A stretch of DNA of 64,000 nucleotides, taken from Hawksworthiomyces lignivorus. Its lineage: Eukaryota; Ascomycota; Sordariomycetes; Ophiostomatales; Ophiostomataceae. Location of the stretch: positions 124,001 to 188,000 of the forward strand of contig NTMA01000051.1 of assembly GCA_002917075.1 (NCBI GenBank), written 5' to 3'. Under the pieces are notes generated by a model. The model was not told the DNA's origin. It saw only the letters and a list, made by a program, of their open reading frames with translations, and ran no database searches. Both the position numbers and the translations under genes were made by a program. Below are positions 20,112 through 32,001 of the stretch, piece after piece. How positions within the stretch are numbered: position 1 is the first letter of the stretch; every line of letters starts with the position of its first letter.

Positions 20112-20706
20112 AGCCCTTTTCAGATCTCAACCAATTTGCTACCAATTGACTTCGTTTTGGTTTCCACAAATAGCCTCTACTCTGGTCAGAAGTCGTATCT
20201 ACTCAGAAAGTGTGTATTCAGGTGCCTGCCTATTCTATCTGGTGGAGGGATCAAAAAGTATGCCTCTCCCTTTTGCATGGGCCCAGGACGGTGAGAAATG
20301 GCAGAATAGCTTCAGACAGCTAAATCCTCTACATCTCTCCAGCACTGCGCAGGGGGTCCCCATGGCTACGACTCAGTATTGCAAATTACAATATTTCTTT
20401 GACAATAGTATAGTCTGTAGAATTTAATCATACGAGCAAGTTTCCAAATCAGAATGGGCGGAGCCCTCACTGATGCATATTCCTGCCGCCACTTTCATTC
20501 TCCGGACACCTTGCGCATCGCCAAATTCACTGTACACCGTACGTCAAATAATCCTTTTGTTTAATACTTTGAAGGTCATCTAAGGAACTTTAGGCTCATC
20601 TCTTTATCATTTACTCCTGAAGTGAAATAGAAAAATGAGTCCCGGAACTAAGAAAGAGTATAGCAAACAAAAAAGTCTCGACTGAGACTACAATTTGGAA
20701 ATCGAC

Positions 20707-21430
20707 TTAAGAAAGGTCCTTGACCCATTGCAGAGCTTCTTCTGGGTCTAGCCTTTTAGTATAGTCTGGCTCAATAAAAGTTTTGCGAACAACGCCTGTC
20801 TTATCCACTAAGATGGTGGTCGGAATTGGCACTTCAAAGGAGTCGTCTCCATTTCTTTTTGGCAGATTGTGACCGACTTTCTCAAAGAAGGGTCTGAGGG
20901 AATCGGGTTGTTTCCAAACAATCCCCAGTTTCCTAGCAAAACCATTTCCAACGTCAGAAAGTACAGTAAATTTCAAGCCCCGTTTCTCGGTTTCCGAAAG
21001 TGTTGTGTCAGGTAGCTCAGGCGAGATTGCTACCAAGTTAACACCAAGTGTGGAGAATTCTTCGATGTGTTTTTGTAGATGTGACAGCGCAATGTTGCAA
21101 AATGGGCACCAGGTACCACGATAGAAGGTGATTCTAGGTAGAAAAAAAAATCATGCAATTAGATGACAAATTCTCAAGGAAGAACCAAGTTGAGTGGAAA
21201 GCTTCTCACAGAAGATAATCATTTTTCAACAGATCTGCGATGGAAGCCTTAGCACCTAAAGCGTTTAGGAGCTGAGCATCCGGCAAATGCTGTCCTTCCT
21301 GTATAGTTGCACTGTGATCAAAATTCGTGATGATGTCTTGTCGCGCAGCAAGAATAGATTGTTTAGCTTCTTCCGGTGCGTTTTTCTGAAATCCAGAAAA
21401 GATCGTGGAGAGCTCCTGTTCGATACCCAT
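20707..21430 (-). CDS. Peroxiredoxin-like (AhpC/TSA) thioredoxin-fold protein
   Basis: Two exons, 21430-21210 and 21133-20707, with a 76-bp intron give 215 residues. The start at MGIEQELSTIF (21430) was preferred over an upstream in-frame ATG because family members begin there. The intron falls just before the active site ITFYRGTWCPFCNIALSHLQ (Cys83 and Cys86, CxxC in WCPFC). Downstream are NLVAISPELPDTTLSE and FTVLSDVGNGFARKLGIVW, typical of the fungal AhpC/TSA-like group, and PIPTTILVDKTGVVRK. The presumed role is thiol-dependent reduction of peroxides. It is divergent from the third Zn2Cys6 regulator. Whether it belongs to the catabolic cluster is uncertain. Confidence 0.85.
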
Positions 21431-21995
21431 GTTGTTATGATACAATGAACATATGAGTGAGGTGTTCCTGTGGTACACTCTATAGATTCGCGGTGGATGT
21501 TTGATTTGAAATGTTTTAAGAAGCTACAGAAGCTAAATTATTTAGAAAGACTTAAAAATGAAGTGGCCGTGGCATCGAAGCTATTTATGCGTTATGCATT
21601 TGAATTGCGCCTTTAAAATGTCAAGATGACCATTTGCATGTATCAGAAATCTACTTAATGCGTTTCTAAGCCGCACGGCTATCAAACTTGAGACTTAAGA
21701 GCTTTTCTCCACTATCTCGGACGAAAACTAATCGCACGAATTCGGTCGCGCTGGCTTAGTAGTGACTGGGGCTAGTTTTTAAGAGCACGAGTAAGAGGCT
21801 CGCACGAACTCGGAGGAACCGGATTTATGGTGATGGCCTGATAGGTTGATTGAGCTTGACGCAACAAATTGCTTTCAGGAAACACACAACAGAACTGCAT
21901 ATGGTAGACGCGCCCCATCTGCCATTCGATGACTCTAGTGCTGTGCGTAAAGTTTTTCGGATACAACATATCTCGTTAAGTACCGAATATTGACC
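21431..21995. promoter_or_regulatory. Divergent promoter, peroxiredoxin and regulator 3
   Basis: 565 bp between the two divergent starts. I see no gene and no clear paired CGG element. Confidence 0.35.
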
Positions 21996-24122
21996 ATGGC
22001 GAGTCATAATACAGGCCAAGTGCGGCCTAAGCGAATGCGGCTTGGTACACGCAGTTGTGCTGAATGTCGCCGGCGAAAGGTTCGCTGCGCGTTTCCCGAA
22101 AATCTATCCATATGTGAGGCATGTGCCCTCCATGGTGTGCCGTGCCAAGCACAGCAACCGAAAATAAGTGACTCGCCGATCCAGGAAGAGAAGGATGCAC
22201 TTAATCTTAAAAGGAGGCTAGATGAGATGGAAAATACTGGTCGCCAGATACACGGACCTGATAGTGATATGGACACTGTTTCTCTCCCATCCAGGCAGTC
22301 GAATTTTAGCGATTTCGATGATTCTAGAAGCAATCAATCAGCAGACAAAAGCGACTTCAAAATCAACAATCCTGGACATCTTTCTACAAAATTAAGCGCT
22401 CGAGAAGTGCAACAAGCCTTTGCAGGCAGCGGCACATTTGTTCATGATTCTACCGATGCTCTCAAGCTATATGGGCACACACCGTTGGTGTCACTATTTA
22501 AGGAAGCACTGGTATTGCCTGAAGACACAAAAATATCGAATCTGGCATCATATACTTCGCCTCAGATATCCTTAAATTTAGCAAGCTCCGCACTTCCTCA
22601 GCGAATCTTGTCCAAAGAGTCTATGTTGAACGTCCTAGACGCATCCAAACAATGCTGGGGTACTTGGCCGGGTTGCTCCATTTGGGGTTCCGATAAGCTA
22701 AAGCTATTGAACGATTCAGATGTCCAGACTGTTCTTGTTAGCATATGCGCGACATTATGGTCTGATGATGCATCGGCCGCAGCCAAGTGTCTTATATGGC
22801 TATGCCTCTGTGTGTTCGAGTTATCACATACGAGAATGATCCTATCACCAGAGTTGGCGAACCCAGAGACATTGATTGACTTATATATGCGCGAGGCTGC
22901 AACCTTACTGTCTGCGGCATCAGACCATGGTGATACGCTACACACAGCTGAGGCACATTGTCTCGAGGTGAAGATCAACAGTGATCTAGGGCGACCGAGA
23001 AAGGCATGGCTGGCTTCTCGTAAGGCAGTAAATGCGTGCCTATTGCTTGGATTCCCCACTTTGAGCGCCGCTGACCATCCACACGAGCATAATGTTTGGC
23101 GGCTTTCTTTCCATGCAGAGCGGCAGATGTCGCTAATTCTAGGGCTCCCTTCTTCGATCTCTAATATCAACATGCCGTTACTACCTGCTGTGAAGCATCT
23201 TCCGTTGGCTGAACAATTGCTCGACAAAATGACGATTATTGCTGGCGCTGTTGCGGACCGTGACCAGAACTGGATGGTGTCGACGCACACTAATGATAAC
23301 AACGGCTATGCAAAGACGATCGAGATAGACCAGGATTGGGAGTCTTGTAGACAGATTATGCCTACGGAATTCTGGAACACAGAACCGGCAATACTAGATA
23401 TGTCGATGACAGAGTTGTACATGCGGCAAACAACAAAAATCAGATATTTCATACTCGGTCAGCACATTCACCTTCCATTTGCGCTGAAGGCGTTAAAGGA
23501 CAAGAAATTCGTGTTCAGCAGGACTGCATGTGTCGAGGCATCACGAGAGATTATTGTGGCGTACCAGACGCTACGGCACCTGGCTGGTACGAAGATGGCT
23601 CCTTGTGGTTTGTTGGACTTTGAAAGTTTTTCTGCTGCAATGGTTATTGCCTTTTCTCTGCTCCAGGACATGTCAGGAACCACGGGTCTACGGGCCGAAT
23701 ATACCTCTCAGGAAAATTACAATCTTATCCTAGCGTTGGCCGGTAGCCTACGGCAGACATCTCTTCTCAAGCCATGCTGTACAGTGGCAGGACGAGCTGC
23801 AGATGTGCTAGATACTATTCTTCCCATTCTGCGAGAGGATCATTGCTTTGCAGACGGGAATTCACGGAAACGCGACTATGACGTCACCATACCTTTCTTT
23901 GGACGATTGAGAATCAAGCTTCCCATTGCAGCATCGAGTCCATCATCACTTTCTGGGCTGACAACTTCTACGTCCATTTCATCGCCACGGCCGTCTATAG
24001 AATTTGGCACGATGCCATTTAACCAGAACGCCTTTATAAATTTCGACTTCGATATGGAACTTAATGGCGACTGGCTAACCAGTGCAGATGCCAATGGTTA
24101 TGACTGGACCATACTGTCCTAA
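21996..24122 (+). CDS. Zn2Cys6 transcription factor 3
   Basis: A 708-residue single-exon protein; the first ATG in frame is 21996 (MASHNTGQVRPKR). The zinc cluster is Cys21, Cys24, Cys31, Cys40, Cys43 and Cys50 (CAECRRRKVRCAF...CEACALHGVPC), with a slightly long loop between the third and fourth Cys. A fungal_trans-like helical middle follows (AEAHCLEVKINSDLGRPRKAW, NVWRLSFHAERQMSLILGLP). The C-terminus is Ser-rich and then acidic/aromatic (NFDFDMELNGDWLTSADANG), a plausible activation domain. It is divergent from the peroxiredoxin gene. Its targets are unknown; it could serve the neighbouring cluster or an unrelated pathway. Confidence 0.87.
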   Translation: MASHNTGQVRPKRMRLGTRSCAECRRRKVRCAFPENLSICEACALHGVPCQAQQPKISDSPIQEEKDALNLKRRLDEMENTGRQIHGPDSDMDTVSLPSRQSNFSDFDDSRSNQSADKSDFKINNPGHLSTKLSAREVQQAFAGSGTFVHDSTDALKLYGHTPLVSLFKEALVLPEDTKISNLASYTSPQISLNLASSALPQRILSKESMLNVLDASKQCWGTWPGCSIWGSDKLKLLNDSDVQTVLVSICATLWSDDASAAAKCLIWLCLCVFELSHTRMILSPELANPETLIDLYMREAATLLSAASDHGDTLHTAEAHCLEVKINSDLGRPRKAWLASRKAVNACLLLGFPTLSAADHPHEHNVWRLSFHAERQMSLILGLPSSISNINMPLLPAVKHLPLAEQLLDKMTIIAGAVADRDQNWMVSTHTNDNNGYAKTIEIDQDWESCRQIMPTEFWNTEPAILDMSMTELYMRQTTKIRYFILGQHIHLPFALKALKDKKFVFSRTACVEASREIIVAYQTLRHLAGTKMAPCGLLDFESFSAAMVIAFSLLQDMSGTTGLRAEYTSQENYNLILALAGSLRQTSLLKPCCTVAGRAADVLDTILPILREDHCFADGNSRKRDYDVTIPFFGRLRIKLPIAASSPSSLSGLTTSTSISSPRPSIEFGTMPFNQNAFINFDFDMELNGDWLTSADANGYDWTILS

Positions 24123-24348
24123 GAAAACACTGCTTGCTATTATGTTCAAAGATATAGCGTATTATAGCTGTCAGCTTGAGTGAGAATCTTGGTAGCACTG
24201 CATAATTAATTAATTAGTTATTAAACACTAAGAGATTGCTTGTGTATGGTTAACATGCTTGGGATCTAGAAGTCCCATAAATGCTTAGAGACTTGACTTT
24301 AGAGATTAGAAATAGACCAGGCCATAAATATATCATGTAGCCCATTCT

Positions 24349-26227
24349 TCAATAATTCTCTGGGAGGCTCCCAAAACTTGGTACAGTATCCGTACAATCC
24401 CAGCTTCGTTGGTATGCGAGCGGCGGCATGAATCCACCTTCCAATCCGGCTTGGTAACTCCAGAGGGGTGCGCTCTCTGTATTCCACGTCCAGTAAAACC
24501 ACCCCCAGCTCGTCTCATAAGCTGACATCTGCGCTTCAGCAAATGTCATCAAAAAGGTCTTGTAATCGTCTGAATAGCTTGAAACTGGTTCATTTGCTAG
24601 CATGCAGCTGCACTGACTATTCTTCGTCGGGCAGTATGGAGTGCTTTCGCCTGAGAAATTTCCTGTCCAGCGTGCTCCCATGCCGATACCATTTACCCAC
24701 TGCGCACAGTCCGTGTCGGCCTGAGACCACTCGCCGACTAAAGTTGGGCCGAACCCAGTGGCTGTGTTCATGCTTGCACCGAGCTGCGCAGCGAAAGTGG
24801 AACAGGCAAATGAGACTTTGTTGCTGTGTTTCATAGGAATAAGGTTGGTGTCGAAGATGATGTATTCGTGCGTGTCGACAACAAGATCGTTACCGTAGCC
24901 CTGCAATTCGCCTTGCCATGCTGGCAAACCTCGTAGCGCCTCGCTGAAAACTTGTGCTGCGGATACACCATTAGACGAGATAATTTTGATGGCTTGCTGC
25001 GTCCAGTCAGCCAAATCAGATTGGGGTATGGTGATGCCGGGTTCGTTGACTAGGCCATAGAAGGCAACAACATTTTTGTATCGGTCTTGTGCAAAAAATT
25101 GGGATAGCTGGTTATGAATGTCGAGTGAGCGCTGTGCATTAGCCGGACCATCTGGCCCAAGGATCCAGTCGATGCTGCCGGATCTACCGCTGTGGTTCCA
25201 ACCATTTTGGCTACCAGGCACGGCATGGAGATCGAGGTTCACGCGAAGGCCGTGCTTACGCGCCCACTCTATCCCCCGCAACAAATATCGCCACGATATA
25301 CCTAGGACATACGGATCTCCCGGGTAAGTCACAACGGCCCAGTAAGAGAACGGTATTCGCACATGCGACAAGCCCGCTGCGGCTATATCAGCAAAGTCTT
25401 TCTCGGTTACGAAAGTGGAGTAGTGTTTTTCGAGCGTGGCAGCAGCTTGCTCCGGGCCAAGATGTTTGCAAAGGGTGTATTCATCGGCAATACCGAGGCT
25501 AGAATCATAGTCGAAAAGCGATGGAGTAATAAAGGGCTCGAGGGAAAGCCAGCCACCAAGGTTAACACCGCGAATGACATTATTGCTATAGGATCCCCAT
25601 GGCTTGTTCAGAGGCGCGACATTCGGGTTTGCCCGTTTGGAGTCGTCCCATGTCGAGTTTAGGCCGACTATCGAAAGATTACCAATCATGGTGGATGTGA
25701 AGGTGCAGTTGAAGTCAGTCATATCGAGCCAAGTCGTTGGGTCGTTGTATGTCCCTTTAAACGCCGCAGGGATATCGGCCTTTGCTGAGCAAGCTGTCGA
25801 AGTTTGCCCACCAGACGACGATGCGGGTGCTGTCTTTTGTGGCTTGTTCGGAGTTGAACTGGTACCAGCTGAGGACCCTGAAGATGCAGGCGCAGAAGGA
25901 GACACATCGAGGTTCGTCTTCGTATTGTTGCTAGTGTGGATGACATTCTTAGCCACCAGAACTCCTACGACCACGCCGGCGATAACGAGAACCAAGGCCA
26001 CAGCTCCGACAATGATAACTGAAATTATTTGTTAGCATACCTGTCTGGCCTGAATCGAAGGCAATTCTCTCACATATTGGCCTGATCCTCCTTGACTTCT
26101 TCCCATTTGATGCAGACTCCAGCTCAGGTCGGGCATTGTTTAGCTTGTCAGTGCTGCCGCCATATTCCGTTCCCAGTCTGTCGGTGCTGGCATTGTAGCC
26201 GGCCGCTAATCTATCCGTACTTGCCAT
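24349..26227 (-). CDS. exgD: Membrane-anchored glucan 1,3-beta-glucosidase (GH5, ExgD-like)
   Basis: Two exons, 26227-26074 and 26018-24349, with a 55-bp intron give 607 residues. A cytoplasmic N-terminus with repeated STDRL/STDKL units is followed by a basic patch (KKSRRIRP) and one membrane helix at about residues 52-75 that begins at the intron junction, making a type II membrane protein. A Ser/Thr/Pro linker precedes the GH5 catalytic domain: RGVNLGGWLSLEPFI, VRIPFSYWAV, NLDLHAVPGSQNGWNHSG, FYGLVNEPG with acid/base Glu377 and TLVGEWSQADTDCAQW with nucleophile Glu481. It trims beta-1,3-glucan ends in the cell wall. The layout and length match Aspergillus-type ExgD. It is convergent with regulator 3. 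Confidence 0.92.
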
Positions 26228-28471
26228 GGCTCGTGTGGCCTAATCTGGCTTGTAGAAGTGTCTCTACCCGCCCTGTCAATTGCGGTGACCGGATAAATAT
26301 TTGGAGCGTCTGCGTTAGAAACGAACACGATAAAGAGGCCCATTAAATGTGGTAGGAAATGGTCGCGAGCTGTTAGGAACAAAAGGCGCGTTTGGAATGA
26401 AGCTCAATCCCGCGACGTGAGCATGGCGCCTATTCTGCGTGACCGTTATGTTCGTCGGTGTTCTGAATGATCTACTGTCTTCAGCATCAGCCACAAGTAT
26501 TAAAGAAAATGAGACTTGAAGTCGTCACTAATGAAAGTCCTCGTTTTTAATAAGATATACTTTTTTTTTGTTGTTGTCAAGACCTACTAGTGGACACAGC
26601 TGAAGCGACCGAATTCACTTAAGCCAGCAGAGACTTTTCACATTGCAGTGGACAAGGCACGAAGAGTGGTGCCTACAAGTGAGCACATCGTGCTGGTGCC
26701 TTTCATATGTATTCCTTATTCCAGAGGCTCTGTTCATTTCCCTCGTTCAGCTGCTGGTAAGCCTGTGCCGCCGCTTTGGTCCCGCGCCGCAATACGTGTA
26801 CGCTAGTGGAAGTGGGACATACGATCCTCCTCGTATTTGTGTGGAATACGAAGCAATCTCATACGTAATATCTCCTACTTCGCCCATGTCCCTCGTTTTT
26901 CTAACGGCATTTGATCAGAGTACGAGGTGTGAACATACAATGAGTGAATAACTACTTCCATTCCATTTGCAACGTGAAATGTCAACTTGCATGCTCCGAG
27001 CAACGCTCAAGACACACCTCGTAAATCATCAATCTTAAAGCAGAGGCGTAGAGAGGCAATTTTGAGGACCCAGATTTTTGAGTTTCCCCCCTCTTCCTTG
27101 CCCTTATTTCCCTGCACTCGCGCTAAAATCTGCCAAGCTTCAAAAAGGGGAATCAGCCAATCTGCTTGTGGGAGTCAGATCTCCACACGACCGTTGCAAA
27201 AAGAAAAATGGACCCGCTTCATTTCCTCCGCCCCATCCGTACGTGCTGAGAAAGAAGTCATACCAGGCCTTAGTTATGTTCATTACGACGTTTTGGCGCG
27301 ACGCCAATTAAGTAGGACTGTGCGTGAAAGTAAATAAGCATAAACAAACGCGGGACGATACGTGTACAGAGAAGTATGGAGTGCGTAGTAAAAGGGTATT
27401 TCGCATATTATTAAATGCTCCCATAATAGTTGGGCATGACACTCGTATCCTAGTGGGCGCGAAACCGTACTTTGCTCTTGCTTCTTTCAAAGGTACCAGT
27501 AGATGAAGTTTACAAACCCCTGCATAAGGCACAACGACTTAGGCTTGAGGCTGAATCTACACATGTCTGTGTGCCAGCTGATCATTGATAATATATAGTG
27601 TGCTGTACAGTAGCTGTCCAATACGACTAGTACTTTAATTAGTGAGTTATTTAGGTAAATTTTGTGCCATCCACGTGAGAATTGCGTAAATGGCCATATG
27701 TTTAAGACGCTGCTACTGCCAAAAGAAAAAAAAAATAGGCGAGGGCTGCGATTTACAGATATCCTAGTGACATGCTTTTGACAATATTAGAATTGTACGC
27801 CTATGGACGAAGGTAGTGAAGATTCCTTAGCCATGCCAGAGGTATTTGACAACTTCAAAGCGCGAAATGAACAGAACGTAACGGCCTCGGGACATCTTTC
27901 TAGCTGCGCAGACGAATGATATGCAGGTCTTACAGGCTTTAAGGAATATTCTGAGCCCCATAGTTGGAATTTAATTTGAGCTCCAGTCATTCGTAAATCA
28001 CCATCGTTGTTGCTTTATATTAGCACGATATCTCCTCTTGATGCTCTGAAGGACGTCTTCCTGTTTAGGTCGAAAACATGGCCGCATAGCCTTGTGACAA
28101 TGAGCTAATCCCAACTTTTATACATCGTAGGCTGGTTGTTGTTCTATTTAGACATCTGATCATCCGGTAATAAAGCCAGAACAATTGCATAACCGAGCAC
28201 AGCCATGAATAGATAGATAGTTGACAGTAGGGAGTATCAAGTTGGTGAAGTCGAACGCAATGTTCCTGATTGGGTGACTGGGTTGGGAACCCTAGGCACA
28301 AACATGTCCCTCAACTTTGGGTAATTTGAGTTTACTGGCACCGATACCTTCAACAGCTTTCCACGAACCTCAAGGGCAGTGACTTTGCTGGTAGCGGTTA
28401 CTGCGACAATGGCTTTCTTGAATCCAAGAAGTTTAGGTTGAAGTGCTGAGAGGGGCATTGTGGAAAGTTAC
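26228..28471. other. Gene-poor intergenic region
   Basis: About 2.2 kb upstream of the glucanase gene. The proximal part must hold its promoter. Open frames at 26643-26951, 26987-27337 and 28237-28458 have no recognisable domain, start context or splice pattern, and I treat them as chance. Confidence 0.4.
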
Positions 28472-28557
28472 TGTTGAGTTATAAGGTACTGTTACATGTG
28501 TCCAAGGGGATTAATCCTTTTTGTACTGGTGCAGTGACTTAGTGGCATAACTCAACA
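28472..28557 (+). mobile_element. 86-bp TG..CA element with 5-bp target duplication, copy 1
   Basis: It starts TGTTGAGTTAT and ends ATAACTCAACA, a perfect 11-bp terminal inverted repeat with the TG..CA ends of LTRs. It is flanked on both sides by GTTAC, a 5-bp target-site duplication. It is about 91% identical by eye count to the inverted copy at 61159-61244, which has the same length and its own duplication. It contains no coding capacity. It could be a very short solo LTR or a MITE-like element. Confidence 0.8.
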
Positions 28558-28866
28558 GTTACTACCCCACTAACAAACATCTAAGATTAATTTGTGAATG
28601 CGTGATTTATTGGTTGGCAGAGTCTCGGGTCAATTAAAGTTTACAGTGCTGTCGTCGGCGCTCGGTTGCTGGCCTGACGTAGAGTGACTATCGATGTATT
28701 GCTTGTCAGTATAACGTGCTAGTTTCATTGTTAGGCTGTATATTGCTGGAAGCATGTCGTTTTTTATAGTGAAGTGACATGAAGAATAATGGGTAGTCAA
28801 GCTAGAGCTGCTCGAAGTCTTCGTCAGATGGTATGGTTTGCGGTGTGGTTGTTATTATTTTACTTA

Positions 28867-29038
28867 TTGAAAGCGAGGCGGGTTGAACCCTCAACTCTAT
28901 CTAACCACTAAGACCAACACAACTCACCAGCATCACCCAGAGTAGCCTCTAAGCATCTGATTTAAAGGCTACTATGCATTCCTGCTGGAGGAAAGGCACG
29001 AAGTTGTTTTCCTTGCTGCGTTGGCGGTCGAGTTATGG
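28867..29038 (-). repeat. tRNA-like dispersed repeat, copy B
   Basis: Homologous to 19888-20060. On the minus strand it reads GGTCTTAGTGGTTAGA (A-box-like), then GGGTTCAACCC (B-box-like). It lies just downstream of the broken kinase-like gene. Confidence 0.5.
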
Positions 29039-29141
29039 CATCTAGCCGCCAGTTAGTACGATCACAGAAACCACATGCCGTACGCATAAGCGCTGTCGCC
29101 TGTCCCCGTTATAAAAGAGGAGTCACTTCGTACTTGGTGAC

Positions 29142-30655
29142 TCAACGCAGCTGTTCCAGAATCTTTGCAACACCTTGTAGATCCCCCTTGACGGTCCCGT
29201 GTATGTCCTCGTCAATCCAGCTCATCGTGCGACCGCCACCAAAGTCGATGACCCAAGCGTCATCGTTGTCATCAATAAGAACATTGTCACTCTTGACGTT
29301 AATTCATACAATATTGTGTGAGTGCAACTGCGCCACGGTGTGCTTGATTTGGCACCTCCACTTCGCCTTTCGCGCCGACCAGATCTTCTCTGATTCCTCC
29401 TGTGCCATTCTCCCTTCGTCTCCTGTGACAGAAGCCGCTGGGTCATTCCTATCACTACTTCTACTCTCTAGCAGTTGAGGAAGAGAGGTAGCATTTGATA
29501 TATAGTTGATAAGAATTCCGATGATTCCAGTATGTGACTGCACCAGTCCTAAATATATAACTATTTTATACGATTAGTACAAGATCTAGAGTGTTTAGGT
29601 TTTCAATTGTAGACAAGTGATCTTACCTTTGAGATGTGGAACTCTTACAGACTTTTCATATTCAGCACACGCAATGGATGAATATGCTCTGAGCTCGTTG
29701 ACGAGAGCATCCGGGAATCGTTTCATCGATAATTTGCAGACCATAATCTCGTCGCTTCCACCTTCTCCCGCCCCCATAGCCAAGATCTTAAATGTATTAT
29801 CCAGGACAAAATTCAAGAACACGAATCCTCGAGGCCTGAATTATAGGTATATTCGGGTCAAGAGCAAGGCTGTGTAAGATATCGGAATTAATGGGTGGAT
29901 GGATATCGCGAGAGCACCAGGGCGCAGGATAGGTCTGAGTATTCCATTAAGGGTCACAACCCGCATTGAATGGTATGCCTTGTAGACCAGACTCTGGATG
30001 GTCTCGGATGTCAGCTCTCGAGGCGGCTGTGGCGGGCCAGCAATTTCCTGGAACACAGGTAGACAAGCGTCACCGACAATATCTGATTGGTCTGCAACGA
30101 GTTCAGCCTGCCGTTGGTAACTTTCAGGAAGTGTCCCAAGCTCATCCCATGTCCATTCATCAATCGCTGCAAGGCGTTGCACCTCCATAGCATTCTTCAC
30201 ATCATAATCAGGATATTCTCGGACCGGCTCATGTGAGATTAGGACATCGAAGATTGTATCGTTGTATCTGAAGATAATCGTCATGGACAGGTAATACGTG
30301 TGTGACGATCCCCACCGGTAGCCGATCTGTTGATATGTATGGGACGTCCGTAAAGCCATGGCTGAAGGCGGAAAGGCTTTATGGTCTGACAATGGGACGG
30401 GCAAGACACAAATGTTAAGTGACGGCAAATCAATCAGCAATAGAGAGACAAAGAGAATGCACTTAGTTTCGTGGCTGGTATAAGCGGCGCTGTGTAAGAG
30501 TCAAAATATTGTGATCCAAAAAATTGAGCCAGCCTTCTTGTACTGGCTCTTTGGACACAGACAAGTTGTGGAAGCGGCGAAATGAAAGACCGACCCACAC
30601 GAATCTTTTTCGTTATCAATGTCGTAGTCTGAGCTGTCACGGTGATAACCTCCAA
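29142..30655 (-). pseudogene. Broken fungal protein-kinase-like gene
   Basis: Collinear pieces of a fungus-specific protein-kinase-domain family run through 30655-29142 in several frames. The N-terminal part starts VITVTAQTTTLITKKIRVGR. A shift at about 30435 leads to NICVLPVPLSDHKAFPPSAM and IGYRWGSSHTYYLSMTIIFR. A second shift at about 29840 leads to FKILAMGAGEGGSDEIMVCK. After a probable intron (about 29633-29551) comes HTVAQLHSHNIV, then a TGA at 29304-29306 where the family has Trp. The catalytic-loop Asp is also changed (INVKSDNV instead of xDVKxxN), while DFG survives (WVIDFGGGRTMSW). With two frameshifts, one stop and a lost catalytic residue it cannot encode an active kinase. Confidence 0.75.
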
Positions 30656-30778
30656 GTTGCTAGATGATTTTGCCGCTGGCGCCGTTAATCATGTATCATG
30701 TATGCTAGTTGCGTTGCGGGCAGAAATAAAGTAGTTACCTTCATTGTCTTTGTCAATCCTGTTTATATAAAAATAGTC

Positions 30779-31577
30779 CTAACCGTCATTCTCGTTGCGA
30801 TTTGTGCCAGGAAGGGCATCACTAAGATCGATAGGAAATTCACTGACTATATTCATGTCAGTAAGTAGATGTAGTGGAGTCTGGTATATTTTCATAGGTT
30901 TTGCTATACACTTTGGGTCGGTATGGTCAAAGTTATACCACTCGAGTACAAACTCGTTGGTTTCGATGTTCACTTCAGTCGCTCTTGTTAGAGCGAACCT
31001 AGTGGGCAGCGATTAAGAAAATATACCTTGGAAGCCACTAGATGCCAGCTAATTCTGATTTTCGTCGCCGGTCTAAGGCTGAAGGAGGTAAACACAAGAA
31101 GATGAACCTCTGTTAATACTGTCTGGCCATTTATGATGTTGAACTGATGTGCCGATACCCACTTATGGCTTCTTGGTATCACAACTTTACAGGGCGGTAA
31201 CTCTAGTCCAGCAAAGTGTGAGTTCCAAACATGCGACCTTGTTTCGCGCCTACAGGTCCTTGCGTAGATGTGGGTGGCATTCCAAGTACCGGGGGGAAAT
31301 TTGCTGCCGAGCCGGCATAATATCTTATGCCTAATCGGGGCGGCTTCGGAATTGTAAGTTCACATCTGTGAAGCGTAGGACGGCTGGCGTGTTGCATAAA
31401 AGAGTTGAAAATTTCATTGCTTTCGTTTAGCATAAGAAGAAATAGAACTGAAGTAAAACAGTATTCGGTCAAATTTCGTTTTGATAGTAAACTGCAAAAA
31501 AAAGGAGCTATGCATCGCCAGCTAACACTGGCATGTTCGGGCAGTATGACGCCATTGTTATGCGACACCAGGAACAC
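30779..31577 (-). pseudogene. Unrecognised degenerate gene fragments
   Basis: Three minus-strand coding-like pieces in different frames line up head to tail. The first is around 31434-31204, with HRCELTIPKPPRLGIRYYAG and GPVGAKQGRMFGTHT. The second is around 31182-31024, with VLTEVHLLVFTSFSLRPATK and IRISWHLVASKV, ending at a plausible donor. The third follows a short intron-like gap, 30998-30779, with FALTRATEVNIETNEFVLEW. A stop and frame changes separate pieces 1 and 2. I do not recognise the family. The composition looks protein-like, but there is no continuous frame, so a decayed gene is my best reading. Confidence 0.35.
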
Positions 31578-32001
31578 TATTGTAATTCAAGTTCCTGTGC
31601 TAACTGCACAATCCGGGCTACCTTCTTAGTAGTTCATAGTCTGGGCGCTCTATCGTGGAATAGCTACCAGGGAATCCCTTTGAGAGGAATACCTTAGATT
31701 ATGTTTAGTTTATTGATTTTTTATAGCTTTGAAAGTAACTATTGAGAGTTCCTGAGGTGAATTAAAATCATATGGCAATGTTTATCCTGGTCTTTAAGCC
31801 TTTGAAATCACCCTTGGAATAAAATAAAACGATAATTCTGAAAATTCTTGATGCTACTCGCAAGCAATGCCATATGACTCTCGTGATAAATTCTTTAAGA
31901 GATAAAAAAAAAACTTCTAGCAAAAAAACCAGAGATTTGGAACTATTAATAGACTTTAGACCGAGGGTGATTGACTTGCCACTACGAGACAGTACTGTCA
32001 T
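31578..32001. other. Intergenic region
   Basis: About 420 bp downstream of the FAD monooxygenase gene; AT-rich, and I see nothing in it. Confidence 0.4.

Larger units (their letters stand above)
19658..20706. other. Intergenic region with dispersed repeat
   Basis: About 1 kb between the convergent PuuE-type and peroxiredoxin genes. It contains the tRNA-like dispersed repeat (19888-20060) and a hairpin just beyond it. No gene is recognised; short open frames here have no family signature. Confidence 0.5.

Noticed and set aside
26643..27337. Two 100-codon open frames upstream of the glucanase gene
   Set aside because: No domain, no introns in frame, and low-complexity text; most likely chance.
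28237..28458. 73-codon minus-strand frame
   Set aside because: Protein-like in places but no recognised family and no continuation on either side.
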